The translations under genes were made by a program, and so were the position numbers. From assembly GCF_000422425.1 (NCBI RefSeq), contig NZ_AULT01000036.1:1-64000 (forward strand): 64,000 nucleotides of DNA, in the 5' to 3' direction. Shown here piece by piece: positions 1 to 8,930 of this stretch. The notes beneath the pieces were generated by a model. The model did not search any database. It was not told the origin of the DNA and worked only from the letters and a program-made list of their open reading frames with translations. This DNA is from Oceanospirillum beijerinckii DSM 7166 (GTDB lineage: Bacteria; Pseudomonadota; Gammaproteobacteria; Pseudomonadales; Halomonadaceae). Every line of letters starts with the position of its first letter. Position 1 is the stretch's first letter.

Positions 1-251
1 TTACGCTCAAGTGCTTGTGCCAAGCCCTCTGTCACGCAGCGTTCCCGGATTTGCTCAATAGTACGCCGGCTATATCTCACTCTTTCGGCAGCGTCACGAT
101 CAGTAAGAGAAGGGCCATGCTCACCTTCGTCAACCAGCAGTAAGACTTCTGCATGACGTCGACGATAAGCCGCTACACGGCCTCGTGTAACCAGATCAAT
201 TAAGTGATTACGTTCTTCTTCAGTCAACTTCACTACATAACGCTTTTTCAT
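1..251 (-). CDS. IS630-family transposase, N-terminal part (cut by window edge)
   Basis: The reading frame starts at an ATG (249-251) and stays open to the left edge, so only the first 83 or so residues are visible. It begins MKKRYVVKLTEEERNHL and continues into a helix-turn-helix region with the motifs RRRHAEVLLLVDEGEHGPSLTDRDAA and RYSRRTIEQIRERCV given here in two pieces. This is typical of the DNA-binding N-terminus of IS630/Tc1-type transposases, which cut and paste DNA into TA targets. The catalytic DDE domain would lie outside the window, so I cannot tell whether the element is intact. The end of the element should lie between here and the rpoD terminator, but I could not define its terminal repeat. 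Confidence 0.8.
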   Translation of the reverse strand, partial: MKKRYVVKLTEEERNHLIDLVTRGRVAAYRRRHAEVLLLVDEGEHGPSLTDRDAAERVRYSRRTIEQIRERCVTEGLAQALER

Positions 252-440
252 TCAGATTGCCCTCAACTGGTCAGGTGACTTCCACCTTTTGAGAACAAGT
301 CTAGCACTCTATGTTTTCATGATGACTGACTACTAGCAGTCTCTAATGACGCGGCAAATACCCTTCCCAATATAGATCTACTTTCTACTTAGCCCCTTGC
401 GATACGGCATAGCTTTTTTGACACCCTGAATTGTTGCAGT

Positions 441-476
441 ATGAAAAAATAAACCCCGGTGACAACACCAGGGTTT
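441..476 (-). terminator. Rho-independent terminator of rpoD
   Basis: On the minus strand an 11-bp stem (451-461 pairing with 466-476, one G-U pair) closes a 4-base loop and is followed by a T-rich run (441-450). It lies 28 bases after the rpoD stop codon. Confidence 0.85.
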
Positions 477-504
477 ACCAATCAAACTAAGCGAGCCTTC
501 TGAC

Positions 505-2331
505 TTACTCGTCAATAAAACTTCTTAAATGCTCAGATCGGGTCGGATGACGCAGCTTACGCAGCGCCTTAGCTTCAATCTGACGAATACGCTCACGTGT
601 TACATCAAACTGCTTGCCAACCTCTTCCAGAGTGTGATCGGTATTCATATCAATACCGAAGCGCATACGCAGTACTTTTGCCTCACGACCTGTCAAGCCT
701 CCCAATACAGAGCGGGTTGCTTCAACCAAACCTTCACCAGTCGCAGAGTCCACCGGAGATTCCATAGCAGTATCTTCAATAAAGTCACCCAGATGGGAAT
801 CTTCATCGTCACCAATCGGTGTTTCCATAGAGATCGGCTCTTTAGCGATCTTCAATACTTTACGGACTTTATCTTCCGGCATCTCCATACGCTCACCCAG
901 CTCTTCCGGAGTCGGCTCGCGGCCCATCTCCTGGAGCATCTGACGAGACACACGGTTCAGCTTGTTGATCGTTTCGATCATATGCACCGGAATACGGATC
1001 GTACGGGCCTGATCCGCAATAGAACGGGTAATCGCCTGACGAATCCACCAGGTAGCATAGGTGGAGAACTTGTAACCACGACGGTATTCAAATTTATCAA
1101 CCGCTTTCATCAAACCGATATTACCTTCCTGGATCAGATCCAGGAATTGTAAACCACGGTTGGTGTATTTCTTAGCGATAGAAATCACCAGACGCAGGTT
1201 GGCCTCAACCATCTCTTTTTTCGCACGACGAGCTTTGGCCTCACCAATAGACATGCGGCGATTGACTTCTTTAATCTCACTCAGAGACAGCTTTAACTCT
1301 TGTTCAGTATTAGCAATCTTACGCTGAGCACGCACAATATCAGTACGCATCAAACGCAGCTTACTCGCATATACGGGCTCATCTGCCAGTATACGATCCA
1401 GCCACTCCAGATCTGTTTCGTTACCAGGGAAGCTGGAGATAAACTCTTTACGGCTCATCTTAGCTTTACGCACACACATTTGCATGATGCGCCGCTCCTG
1501 GAAGCGAATGCCGTCCATACCATCACGTACGCGCGCCACCATCATATCGAAATATTTAGGTGTCAGCTTAATTGGCGAGAAATGTTCAGCCAGCTCAGCC
1601 TGAGCTTTACGATACTCAGCACTGTCTAAACCGGACTTTTCGCCAGCTGTACGCACTGCATCATTCAACTCTCTCAGACGAGTAAAACGGATGCGGGCTT
1701 CTTCAGGGTCAGGACCGCCGTCACCACCCTCTTCATCGTCGTCCTCATCATCTTCATCGTCATCCAGATCTTCCGGGGCGATTTCAGCTTCTGCAGGAAT
1801 CGCAGAGTCATCATCAGGGTCGATATAACCGATCAGAAGATCACTCAAACGCCCTTCTTCGGTCTGAGTTTCATCATACACAGCCAAGACCTGATCCACC
1901 TGACCAGGCAGATAAGCCAAGGAGTGCATAACCTGACGCAAACCTTCTTCGATGCGCTTGGCAATAACAATCTCACCCTCACGGGTCAGAAGTTCAACCG
2001 TACCCATCTCACGCATATACATGCGTACTGGATCAGTGGTTCGACCTACATCAGACTCCACTGCAGCCAATGCGGCTACGGCTTCTTCTGTAACTTCTTC
2101 ATCGCCGGAAGAGTCACCGTCGGTCATCAAAAGAGTTTCGGCATCGGGCGCTTCTTCAGAAACTGAAATCCCCATGTCGTTGATCATACGGATAATATCT
2201 TCAACCTGATCGGGATCAGAAATATCTTCCGGGAGGTGATCATTTACTTCTGCGTAAGTGAGGTAGCCCTGCTCTTTACCGCGGGCAATCAGTTCCTTCA
2301 AGCGCGACTGTTGCTGCTCATTTCCAGCCAT
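505..2331 (-). CDS. rpoD: RNA polymerase sigma factor RpoD (sigma-70)
   Basis: This is the primary housekeeping sigma factor, which directs RNA polymerase to -35/-10 promoters. The 608-residue length is close to the 613 of E. coli RpoD. Region 1.1 is at the N-terminus, and a very acidic stretch (about residues 180-205) lies in the non-conserved region. Regions 2.1-2.4 contain [38 protein letters not shown] and [18 protein letters not shown]. Region 4.2 ends with [20 protein letters not shown]. It is the last gene of the rpsU-dnaG-rpoD operon, 118 bases after dnaG, and probably has an additional promoter in that gap. Identity is essentially certain. Confidence 0.98.
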   Translation of the reverse strand: MAGNEQQQSRLKELIARGKEQGYLTYAEVNDHLPEDISDPDQVEDIIRMINDMGISVSEEAPDAETLLMTDGDSSGDEEVTEEAVAALAAVESDVGRTTDPVRMYMREMGTVELLTREGEIVIAKRIEEGLRQVMHSLAYLPGQVDQVLAVYDETQTEEGRLSDLLIGYIDPDDDSAIPAEAEIAPEDLDDDEDDEDDDEEGGDGGPDPEEARIRFTRLRELNDAVRTAGEKSGLDSAEYRKAQAELAEHFSPIKLTPKYFDMMVARVRDGMDGIRFQERRIMQMCVRKAKMSRKEFISSFPGNETDLEWLDRILADEPVYASKLRLMRTDIVRAQRKIANTEQELKLSLSEIKEVNRRMSIGEAKARRAKKEMVEANLRLVISIAKKYTNRGLQFLDLIQEGNIGLMKAVDKFEYRRGYKFSTYATWWIRQAITRSIADQARTIRIPVHMIETINKLNRVSRQMLQEMGREPTPEELGERMEMPEDKVRKVLKIAKEPISMETPIGDDEDSHLGDFIEDTAMESPVDSATGEGLVEATRSVLGGLTGREAKVLRMRFGIDMNTDHTLEEVGKQFDVTRERIRQIEAKALRKLRHPTRSEHLRSFIDE

Positions 2332-2374
2332 AGATACCCTATCTCAAAAATAGTGCATAGAACGAGGTGAGAAA

Positions 2375-2400
2375 AATGCTAAGCGTTAAATTATAGCATT
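2375..2400 (-). promoter_or_regulatory. Possible rpoD-proximal promoter with inverted repeat
   Basis: In the gap between dnaG and rpoD the minus strand has a perfect TATAAT (2390-2395) but only a weak -35 match. A 7-bp inverted repeat, AATGCTA (2375-2381) and TAGCATT (2394-2400), overlaps the -10 box and the expected start point. E. coli also has extra promoters ahead of rpoD within this operon. Function as promoter or operator is inferred from position only. Confidence 0.4.
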
Positions 2401-2449
2401 AAAAAGCCCTTGACTTCCACCCGCGTACTCATATAAGTCATTAATCTGG

Positions 2450-4435
2450 CTATTGCTTTTGCCCAATCGCCCCTGCCGGTGCGTGTTGGGCCTGAATCAG
2501 CATAACCAGTTCTTGTTTTTCGGCCTGGGTCAGAGCCTGACCGGAACGGCTCTTATTTGTCAGCTCATCAAACCGACGACTGCGCTGCTGCTCAGCCCTT
2601 TTATGCTCCAATGAATGAAGCCATGCCTGAAATTCGGATATCAGCATCTCAGCTGGTATTAATATATCCTCTACTGAAACCCGTCCCAGTAATTCTCCCT
2701 CGGGAGTGCCATACCAGTGGGCCAGGATACTCTGAGTGGTGGCTTTTGGTTCAGAATTCAAGTACTCGACCAATTTTTTCATCAATTGCCCTGCCTGATG
2801 AGACAAGTTTTCGTCGCTTAACTGCTGCAACTGCTGCTTCTGCTCATCAGTCAGCGCACCCCATATTGCAGGTTGATGCACCAACCAGGTCAGCAGGCGT
2901 TTAGCATAAGACAGGGAAAAACTCTCAACGGCATTTAATTGCGCATAATCGCTGTATTCACCACTATCACCATACTCGCTTCCGCTCTCATCGCCATGGC
3001 CCATATAGCTATCATAGACATCATAATCATCATAGCTCCCAGCCCTTGATTCTACAGCACTCGAAGACAGGGCAGACTCATAACGACCAGATTGCGCCCC
3101 TGCAGATGAAGACCTTGGCGTAGGCGCGTCAGCCACTTCCAATAATAGCGGGGATAAATGCTCTTCGCTGACACCAATCAAACCGGCCAGCTTCTGTACC
3201 AACAGCGTTTGCAACAGCCCTTTGGGGATACGTTGCAGCAGAGGAATCGCCCGTTGTTTCAGCTGCGCTTTGGCTTCTGGCTGATCCATCTGCAGGCCTT
3301 GCTGCAACTGCCAGAACAGATACTCCGACAAAGGAGCGGCACGCACCACACGCTGCTCGAACAAGTTTTTACCGACCTTACCCACCAGAGAATCAGGATC
3401 TTCACCCTCAGGCAAAAACAGAAAACGCGCCTGACGACCATCAATCATAAAGGGCAACACATTATCCAATGCCCTTTCTGCCGCCTTTAAGCCTGCCGCA
3501 TCGCCGTCAAAGCAGAACACCACCTCAGGCACCAGCTTAAACAGACGCTCCATATGATCTGCGGTGGCCGATGTACCCAATGTCGCTACGGCATAGTTAA
3601 TACCCGCCTGAGACAAAGCGACCACATCCATATAGCCCTCCACCACCATCAATCGCTCCAGCGATCCCGATGCAGTGCGGGCCTCATACAGACCGTAAAG
3701 CTCTTTCCCCTTCTGGAAGACCTGGGTTTCCGGTGAATTCAGATACTTGGGCTTTTCATCCCCCAATACCCGTCCACCAAAGGCGATCACCTTGCCACGC
3801 CAATCTTTGATCGGAAACATGATGCGATGACGGAAGCGATCATAGGTGCGACCGGTTTCTTCTTTATGCACCAGCAGACCAAAGTTCACCTGCTCTTTTT
3901 CGCTGATCGTTTTTTCCAGCAGATGATTTTTCAGGTTATCCCACCCTTCGGGGGCATAACCGATACCAAACTTGTTAATAATATCAGGATTCAGTCCACG
4001 CTTATTCAGGTAAGCCTGAGCCACTGCTTGCTGCGGATGTGAGTGCAGCTGATCCTGATAGAATTTCGCCGAAAGCTCCATTACTTCCTGGCTTTTCTGA
4101 GCGACCTTACGTTGCTTAGACTGAAACTCGCTCTCTTCCCTGGGAACATCCAAGCCTTGCTGTCTCGCCAGATCTTCGATCGCCTCCACATAGGTCATGT
4201 GGTCGTGCTCCATCAGAAAACCAACGGCATTACCATGGGCACCGCAACCAAAACAGTGATAAAACTGCTTTTCCTGACTAACCGTGAAGGAAGGTGTTTT
4301 TTCGTTATGAAACGGACAGAGACCATGCCAATTGCGGCCACTTTTCTTCAGTTTTACCACTGAAGAGACCACATCCACCACATCGGTTCGGGCAAGCAGA
4401 TCATCAATAAAATATTGGGGGATTCGTCCAGCCAT
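2450..4435 (-). CDS. dnaG: DNA primase DnaG
   Basis: DnaG makes RNA primers for DNA replication at the fork. I chose the ATG at 4435 (protein begins MAGRIPQYFIDDLLARTD), which matches the family start; a GTG 24 bases upstream has no ribosome-binding site. The CHC2 zinc-binding site is visible as C40, H43, C61 and C64 in LCPFHNEKTPSF and FYHCFGCGAHG. The Toprim core follows, with VVEGYMDVVAL and CFDGDAAG. Between catalytic core and C-terminal helicase-binding domain there is a low-complexity Ser/Tyr/Asp-rich linker (about residues 445-510). At 661 residues it is longer than E. coli DnaG (581), mostly because of this linker. Confidence 0.97.
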   Translation of the reverse strand: MAGRIPQYFIDDLLARTDVVDVVSSVVKLKKSGRNWHGLCPFHNEKTPSFTVSQEKQFYHCFGCGAHGNAVGFLMEHDHMTYVEAIEDLARQQGLDVPREESEFQSKQRKVAQKSQEVMELSAKFYQDQLHSHPQQAVAQAYLNKRGLNPDIINKFGIGYAPEGWDNLKNHLLEKTISEKEQVNFGLLVHKEETGRTYDRFRHRIMFPIKDWRGKVIAFGGRVLGDEKPKYLNSPETQVFQKGKELYGLYEARTASGSLERLMVVEGYMDVVALSQAGINYAVATLGTSATADHMERLFKLVPEVVFCFDGDAAGLKAAERALDNVLPFMIDGRQARFLFLPEGEDPDSLVGKVGKNLFEQRVVRAAPLSEYLFWQLQQGLQMDQPEAKAQLKQRAIPLLQRIPKGLLQTLLVQKLAGLIGVSEEHLSPLLLEVADAPTPRSSSAGAQSGRYESALSSSAVESRAGSYDDYDVYDSYMGHGDESGSEYGDSGEYSDYAQLNAVESFSLSYAKRLLTWLVHQPAIWGALTDEQKQQLQQLSDENLSHQAGQLMKKLVEYLNSEPKATTQSILAHWYGTPEGELLGRVSVEDILIPAEMLISEFQAWLHSLEHKRAEQQRSRRFDELTNKSRSGQALTQAEKQELVMLIQAQHAPAGAIGQKQ

Positions 4436-4467
4436 TACACCAGATCCAGACAAAAGCACCAGAAATG

Positions 4468-4496
4468 AAAAACGGCTGCCAGAAGGCAGCCGTTTT
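4468..4496 (-). terminator. Intercistronic terminator between rpsU and dnaG
   Basis: A 12-bp stem (4469-4480 with 4485-4496) around a 4-base loop ends in a T run on the minus strand. It lies between rpsU and dnaG. E. coli has an equivalent terminator at this place, which keeps S21 output high and primase output low; the same role is inferred here. Confidence 0.85.
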
Positions 4497-4530
4497 AACC
4501 CCTATAAAGACAACCGTTGAGGTTGACTCG

Positions 4531-4573
4531 CCTCTTGTAGACTCAAGCCTGACAAGAGAGCACCTACAAGAGG
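4531..4573 (-). repeat. 10-bp inverted repeat downstream of rpsU
   Basis: CCTCTTGTAG (4531-4540) is perfectly complementary to CTACAAGAGG (4564-4573), with a 23-base loop. A smaller hairpin (CAACC 4511-4515 with GGTTG 4521-4525) sits beside it. Both lie between the rpsU stop codon region and the intercistronic terminator, so they would be in the same transcript. They could be an RNA processing or anti-termination structure. Confidence 0.5.
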
Positions 4574-4577
4574 TTGC

Positions 4578-4793
4578 TTAGTACAGACGCTCGAAGCGTT
4601 TCTGCTCGCGTTGTACCTTTTTAGCGTGACGCTTAACAGCTGCAGCTGCTTTACGCTTACGAACCCAAGTAGGTTTCTTGTAGAATTCACGACGACGTAC
4701 TTCGGCTAAGATACCAGCTTTTTCACAAGAACGCTTAAAACGACGTAGAGCAACGTCAAACGGCTCGTTGTCTTTAACTTTAACAGCAGGCAT
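4578..4793 (-). CDS. rpsU: 30S ribosomal protein S21
   Basis: S21 is a small basic protein of the 30S subunit that assists translation initiation. The 71-residue protein starts [19 protein letters not shown] and contains [19 protein letters not shown] and the basic C-terminus [18 protein letters not shown], essentially the same as in E. coli. It is the first gene of the rpsU-dnaG-rpoD operon. A predicted promoter lies about 90 bases upstream, and the leader contains a hairpin followed by a T run. Confidence 0.98.
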   Translation of the reverse strand: MPAVKVKDNEPFDVALRRFKRSCEKAGILAEVRRREFYKKPTWVRKRKAAAAVKRHAKKVQREQKRFERLY

Positions 4794-4823
4794 GAAAGAC
4801 TCACCACCTTAAATAAATTAGGA

Positions 4824-4861
4824 TTAAAAAAATTGAGGCTACCTCTATAAATATAGGTAGC
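4824..4861 (-). promoter_or_regulatory. Terminator-like hairpin in the rpsU leader (possible attenuator)
   Basis: On the minus strand GCTACCT/AGGTAGC arms (4855-4861 and 4839-4845) with further A-T pairing inside form a hairpin. It is followed within about 5 bases by seven T residues (4826-4832). It lies between the predicted promoter and the rpsU start codon, so it would be in the 5' untranslated RNA. The arrangement resembles an attenuator; no ligand or regulator can be named. Confidence 0.45.
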
Positions 4862-4881
4862 AGCCTTAGGGGACGCATGAT

Positions 4882-4909
4882 TCTATAGGCTTTACCCATC
4901 ACATGCAAA
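4882..4909 (-). promoter_or_regulatory. Predicted sigma-70 promoter of rpsU
   Basis: Reading the minus strand, TTTGCA (4904-4909) and TATAGA (4882-4887) are separated by 16 bases. This is the best promoter-like pair upstream of rpsU, and it fits the start of the macromolecular synthesis operon. Confidence 0.5.
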
Positions 4910-4999
4910 CCAGATCCCCCGGTTTTCGTCGACTTTTAGTGTCATTTTTCGACCATATAGGTAAAATCGCCCCAATCCTTCAAGTAGTTAGTGAATCCC

Positions 5000-6043
5000 A
5001 TGCGTGTACTCGGAATTGAAACCTCCTGTGATGAAACCGGCCTGGCCATATATGACTCTGAGCAGGGCCTGTTAGCCCACGCCCTCTACAGTCAGATCGA
5101 TATGCATATTCCCTATGGTGGCGTTGTGCCTGAACTGGCCTCCCGTGACCATGTACGCAAACTATTACCCCTGACCAAAGAAGTGATGACCAAGGCCAAC
5201 TGCCAGGCCGAGGATATCGACGCTATCGCCTATACTGCAGGCCCTGGCCTGATTGGCGCGTTGATGGTGGGTGCATCTACCGCACAAGCCTTGTCTCTGG
5301 CCTGGGATAAACCCTGCCTGGGTGTACATCATATGGAAGGCCACTTATTGGCCCCTATGCTGGAAGAAACCCCACCAGAATTTCCGTTTGTTGCGCTGCT
5401 AGTGTCCGGTGGTCATACCCAATTGATCGAAGTACAAGGTATTGGCCAATATCAGATGTTGGGTGAAAGTATCGACGATGCGGCTGGTGAAGCGTTTGAT
5501 AAATCCGCCAAGATGATGGATCTGCCTTATCCTGGTGGTCCTCATATCGCCCGTATCGCAGCACAAGGTACCCCTGACAAGTACACCTTTCCGCGTCCCA
5601 TGACCAATCGCCCCGGCCTGGATTTCAGTTTCAGTGGTTTAAAAACCTTTACTTTAAATACCATCGAAGCAGAAAAAGGAGCCAATGATGGCGTTCTGAC
5701 TGAGCAAGCCCGTGCGGATATAGCCCTGGCATTTCAGGAAGCTGTTGTCGATACTCTGGTGATCAAATGTAAACGCGCACTGAAACAAACCGGGCAAAAA
5801 CGCCTGGTTATCGCTGGAGGCGTCAGCGCAAACCAGTATTTGCGACAACAACTGGAAAACACCCTTAAAGGTATGGGCGGTAGTGTGTATTATCCCCGCA
5901 ATGAGTTCTGTACCGATAACGGTGCCATGATCGCCTACGCGGGTTGCCAGCGTTTGAGCGCAGGGCAGTTCAGCGACAAACAGATCAAGGTGCAACCACG
6001 TTGGCCATTGACGGATCTGCCGCCGGTAACCGACACAGAGTAA
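5000..6043 (+). CDS. tsaD: tRNA N6-threonylcarbamoyladenosine (t6A) transferase TsaD
   Basis: TsaD, with TsaB and TsaE, transfers a threonylcarbamoyl group to A37 of tRNAs that read ANN codons. The ATG at 5000 gives the family start [19 protein letters not shown]; an in-frame GTG nine bases earlier is less likely. The metal-binding HHMEGH motif places His111 and His115 exactly as in E. coli. [24 protein letters not shown] and AGGVSANQ are also family signatures. At 347 residues it is slightly longer than the 337 of E. coli. It is divergent from rpsU, as in many gammaproteobacteria. Confidence 0.97.
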   Translation: MRVLGIETSCDETGLAIYDSEQGLLAHALYSQIDMHIPYGGVVPELASRDHVRKLLPLTKEVMTKANCQAEDIDAIAYTAGPGLIGALMVGASTAQALSLAWDKPCLGVHHMEGHLLAPMLEETPPEFPFVALLVSGGHTQLIEVQGIGQYQMLGESIDDAAGEAFDKSAKMMDLPYPGGPHIARIAAQGTPDKYTFPRPMTNRPGLDFSFSGLKTFTLNTIEAEKGANDGVLTEQARADIALAFQEAVVDTLVIKCKRALKQTGQKRLVIAGGVSANQYLRQQLENTLKGMGGSVYYPRNEFCTDNGAMIAYAGCQRLSAGQFSDKQIKVQPRWPLTDLPPVTDTE

Positions 6044-6122
6044 GGCACTCTTGCATTAATCACTGGTACAGATACCAAGCGATAACCACAAGCATATAAA
6101 ATTAAGTAACAGGGTGACTCTA

Positions 6123-6476
6123 TTGGACCGCGTATTTATCGAAGGTTTAAAGGTTGATGCCGTAATCGGTGTGTATGACTGGGAACGGGAAATTACTCAG
6201 CCTCTGGTTTTTGATATCGAGATGGCGACAGATATTAAACCCGCCGCCGCCAGCGATGATCTGAGCCTGACCCTGGACTATTTTGCTATCAGCCAGAAAG
6301 TCACCGAGTTTGTGCAGCAGTCATCCTATGAGCTGATCGAAACACTGGCTGAGGCCATCGCTCAACTGATTATGCAAGACTTTGGTGTCAGCTGGCTGAA
6401 AATCAAAGTCAGTAAACCTGGCGCCGTACCCAATGCCGGTAACGTTGCCGTACAGATCGAACGGGGAACTCTATAA
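6123..6476 (+). CDS. folB: Dihydroneopterin aldolase FolB
   Basis: FolB converts dihydroneopterin to 6-hydroxymethyl-dihydropterin and glycolaldehyde in folate synthesis. I chose a TTG start at 6123: it gives (M)DRVFIEGLKVDAVIGVYDW, which matches the start of Pseudomonas FolB, and AGGGTGA lies five bases upstream. A GTG at 6114 is in frame but would add three residues and has a poorer ribosome-binding site. The C-terminal VSKPGAVPNAGNVAVQIERG block is typical. The gene is two bases from folK, so both are probably co-translated. Confidence 0.93.
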   Translation: MDRVFIEGLKVDAVIGVYDWEREITQPLVFDIEMATDIKPAAASDDLSLTLDYFAISQKVTEFVQQSSYELIETLAEAIAQLIMQDFGVSWLKIKVSKPGAVPNAGNVAVQIERGTL

Positions 6477-6478
6477 CC

Positions 6479-7000
6479 ATGGCCCGCATCTACCTCAGCC
6501 TGGGCAGTAATATCCAGGCCGAAAAACATATTCTTCAGGGCCTGGATGCCTTAGCCGATGAATTTGGCACGCTGGAACTCTCTGCTGCCGTGGAAAGCGA
6601 GCCAGTGGGCTTTATTGGTGATAACTTTATCAACCTAATGGCGATCATTCATAGCGACCTGCCGTTAAAACAGCTAAGCCAACAACTGCGCCAGATCGAA
6701 TATGATCATGGTCGGGAAGAAAACGCCCCTAAATACAGCGGCCGCACCCTGGATATTGATATTGTCATGGTGGACCAGCTGACCGGTGAGCACGATGGCA
6801 TCAGCCTGCCGCGCAAAGACCTGTTCCGCCATGGCTATATGCTTTACCCCATGGCATTGATGGAACCGGATATGATACCACCAAGCCAGGATCTCACCTG
6901 CAAACAGCTGTGGCGGAGCTTCCCGCATACGGAACAAAAGCTGTGGTTACGGCCATTAACCTGGCAAGGCACAGATATCAGCCAACCCTATATGGACTGA
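6479..7000 (+). CDS. folK: 2-amino-4-hydroxy-6-hydroxymethyldihydropteridine diphosphokinase FolK (HPPK)
   Basis: FolK transfers pyrophosphate from ATP to 6-hydroxymethyl-dihydropterin, the step after FolB in folate synthesis. The N-terminus ARIYLSLGSNIQAEKHI, the EPVGFIGDNFINLMAII segment and GRTLDIDIVMVD (with the catalytic Asp pair) are clear HPPK features. The 173-residue length is normal. The ATG lies two bases after the folB stop codon. In Pseudomonas, as I remember it, plsY lies between tsaD and folB; it is absent here. Confidence 0.95.
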   Translation: MARIYLSLGSNIQAEKHILQGLDALADEFGTLELSAAVESEPVGFIGDNFINLMAIIHSDLPLKQLSQQLRQIEYDHGREENAPKYSGRTLDIDIVMVDQLTGEHDGISLPRKDLFRHGYMLYPMALMEPDMIPPSQDLTCKQLWRSFPHTEQKLWLRPLTWQGTDISQPYMD

Positions 7001-7152
7001 CTCTCTCTTCTTTCTGAAGCCAAAATGGTAGGAGCTAACCTCTTTCATCGATTACCTCAATTACTGCCACAAAAAACGACACCGGTAATCACAGACAGAA
7101 TAGCTCCCGCCCTTCACACTGCACCAATCTCGCTAGGCTCACTCGTCCAGCC

Positions 7153-8340
7153 TTAAACCTCAGGCTTTCCAGCGCCAATCAACCAATGCTGTACTTTCTG
7201 CAAACGCCCTTCCTTCATCGCTTTACCTAACTCAGGACCTTTAAAACCCTGCTCAATATAATCCTGAGCCTTTACCTCAGACACCTGCTCTGCCAACTGC
7301 TGCCACCACTCTCTTAAATCGCTTTTAGAGTCAGGCAATAACTGCAGTAACTCAGCAAATAAACCGCCCTGTTTTAGTACTCCGCTTTTCTCCAGCAACT
7401 GTAGACAAGACTCCGCTTCCTGCGGTTGTTGCAACACACCAAAATAACCTTGTACTAGCAAGGCAAAATCCAGATGACGTTTTGGACAGCGCAGGCGCTC
7501 GCACAGCGCTCTAATCTCTGCCGCTGACAAATCATGTAACAGATATCCCCAGCGCAGCAGAGCGATATTCTGAGCTGCTTCGCCCAGATCGATCTTCTCC
7601 TGAACACACTCTTTCCTACCATCGCCCTGCTTACCGCCCTCACTCTGAGAAGCCCCGTTAGAAGACAGGTGATCCGGCAGTTCAAAATCACTCTTCGATA
7701 ACTCAAGCCACCAGGTATTTAATGCTTGGACTTTCCGTAGCAGTAAAAAGTATTGTTCCGCATCGGGCTCTGCCAGCGCTCGCTCGGTTTCTTTCCATAC
7801 TCGCTCAGCCGATAGATGCGCCAACTCACCTTTTTCAGCCAACTGAGTCATCAGAGCTAAAGTCTCTTGTGCAACGCTAAAACCCAGGTGATGAAAACGC
7901 GCCAAAAAACGTGCGCCACGCAATACTCGCAAAGGGTCTTCCGCAAACGCAGGCGAGACATGCCGAAATATTTTATTCTCAAGATCCTGCTGACCACCAT
8001 AGGGATCCACCAGCTCCCCCTGATCACTTAACGCCATGGCATTGATGGTAAAATCACGGCGCAGAAGATCCTGCTCCAGCGTCACATCCGGACTGGTATG
8101 ACAAATAAACCCCTGATAACCATGCCCCTGCTTACGCTCTGTACGTGCCAGGGCGTACTCCTCTTTCGCCTCCGGGTGCAAAAAAACAGGGAAGTCCTTC
8201 CCCACTTGAGTGAAACCTGCTGACAACATCTGCTCAGGTGTAGCCCCCACTATCACCCAATCATTATCGTGAGCCTTAAGACTTAATAATTGGTCGCGAA
8301 CCGGCCCGCCCACTAAAAATACCTGCCCCGGATGTGCCAT
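7153..8340 (-). CDS. cca: CCA-adding tRNA nucleotidyltransferase with reduced HD region
   Basis: Cca adds or repairs the 3' CCA of tRNAs without a template. I chose the ATG at 8340 (protein starts [19 protein letters not shown]), with AAGGGTAA upstream; a longer frame to 8436 lacks family similarity. Nucleotidyltransferase motifs include LVGGPVRD, the NDWVIVG catalytic acid block, [10 protein letters not shown] and [12 protein letters not shown]. The C-terminal HD phosphohydrolase domain of the E. coli enzyme is degenerate: LLHDL is kept, but the following GKG and HHGH stretch is missing and [15 protein letters not shown] comes directly after it. The end ([19 protein letters not shown]) again matches the family. 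Confidence 0.93.
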   Translation of the reverse strand: MAHPGQVFLVGGPVRDQLLSLKAHDNDWVIVGATPEQMLSAGFTQVGKDFPVFLHPEAKEEYALARTERKQGHGYQGFICHTSPDVTLEQDLLRRDFTINAMALSDQGELVDPYGGQQDLENKIFRHVSPAFAEDPLRVLRGARFLARFHHLGFSVAQETLALMTQLAEKGELAHLSAERVWKETERALAEPDAEQYFLLLRKVQALNTWWLELSKSDFELPDHLSSNGASQSEGGKQGDGRKECVQEKIDLGEAAQNIALLRWGYLLHDLSAAEIRALCERLRCPKRHLDFALLVQGYFGVLQQPQEAESCLQLLEKSGVLKQGGLFAELLQLLPDSKSDLREWWQQLAEQVSEVKAQDYIEQGFKGPELGKAMKEGRLQKVQHWLIGAGKPEV

Positions 8341-8537
8341 ACTTAAGTTACCCTTATAATTTCTAAACTTTTTTTCGTAATCGCCGATAATATTCATTAC
8401 ATTTTTCGGCTCAAGTGTTAATACATAGCGAAACAACGGTTGTTGATATTCTCCATACCGGAAACCAGAGCACCCAGCATGTCTTACTCTGGAAACATTT
8501 GTTTCTCTACTTAGGATAAAACGTCAGGTCTGAGTTG

Positions 8538-8795
8538 ATGCAAAACATACTTAAGGTTGCGGGCACCACATTTTTAATTGCAGGCTTAACCGCTTGTGCT
8601 TATCCCCAGGGATACCATCAGGCGCCGTATAATGCCGCACCGCCACCGGGTTATGTCAAACTGCCGCCGCAGCCGCAGCTTCAACCCAGAAGAGTAATTA
8701 TACGAACGGAAACTCATCGGGTACTGACCCCACAGATTATCATGGAGCCCTGCTGCAGAATGCAGCCTGATGTAATTTATATTCGTAAACGTTAA
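8538..8795 (+). CDS. Small predicted lipoprotein next to flgP
   Basis: The 85-residue product has a lipoprotein signal peptide, with lipobox LTAC and Cys20 as the likely lipidation site. The mature part is rich in Pro, Gln and Tyr and ends with a basic tail (VIYIRKR); a CC pair lies in the last third. I do not recognise a family. It is 135 bases upstream of flgP and in the same direction, so it probably belongs to the flagellar H-ring cluster, in the position where other genera have flgO. That assignment is from context only. The ATG is preceded by an in-frame TTG. Confidence 0.7.
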   Translation: MQNILKVAGTTFLIAGLTACAYPQGYHQAPYNAAPPPGYVKLPPQPQLQPRRVIIRTETHRVLTPQIIMEPCCRMQPDVIYIRKR

Positions 8796-8930
8796 CAAAT
8801 CACTAAACAAAAGTTTTTGCGTAAATAAGCCGTATTCTCTTGCAACAAACTGTAGAATATTGAAATATTTTTGTTTATTGATGCAATAAGCCGAAGCAAG
8901 TTTTCTGTGACGGACATCTGGAGAGATGAA

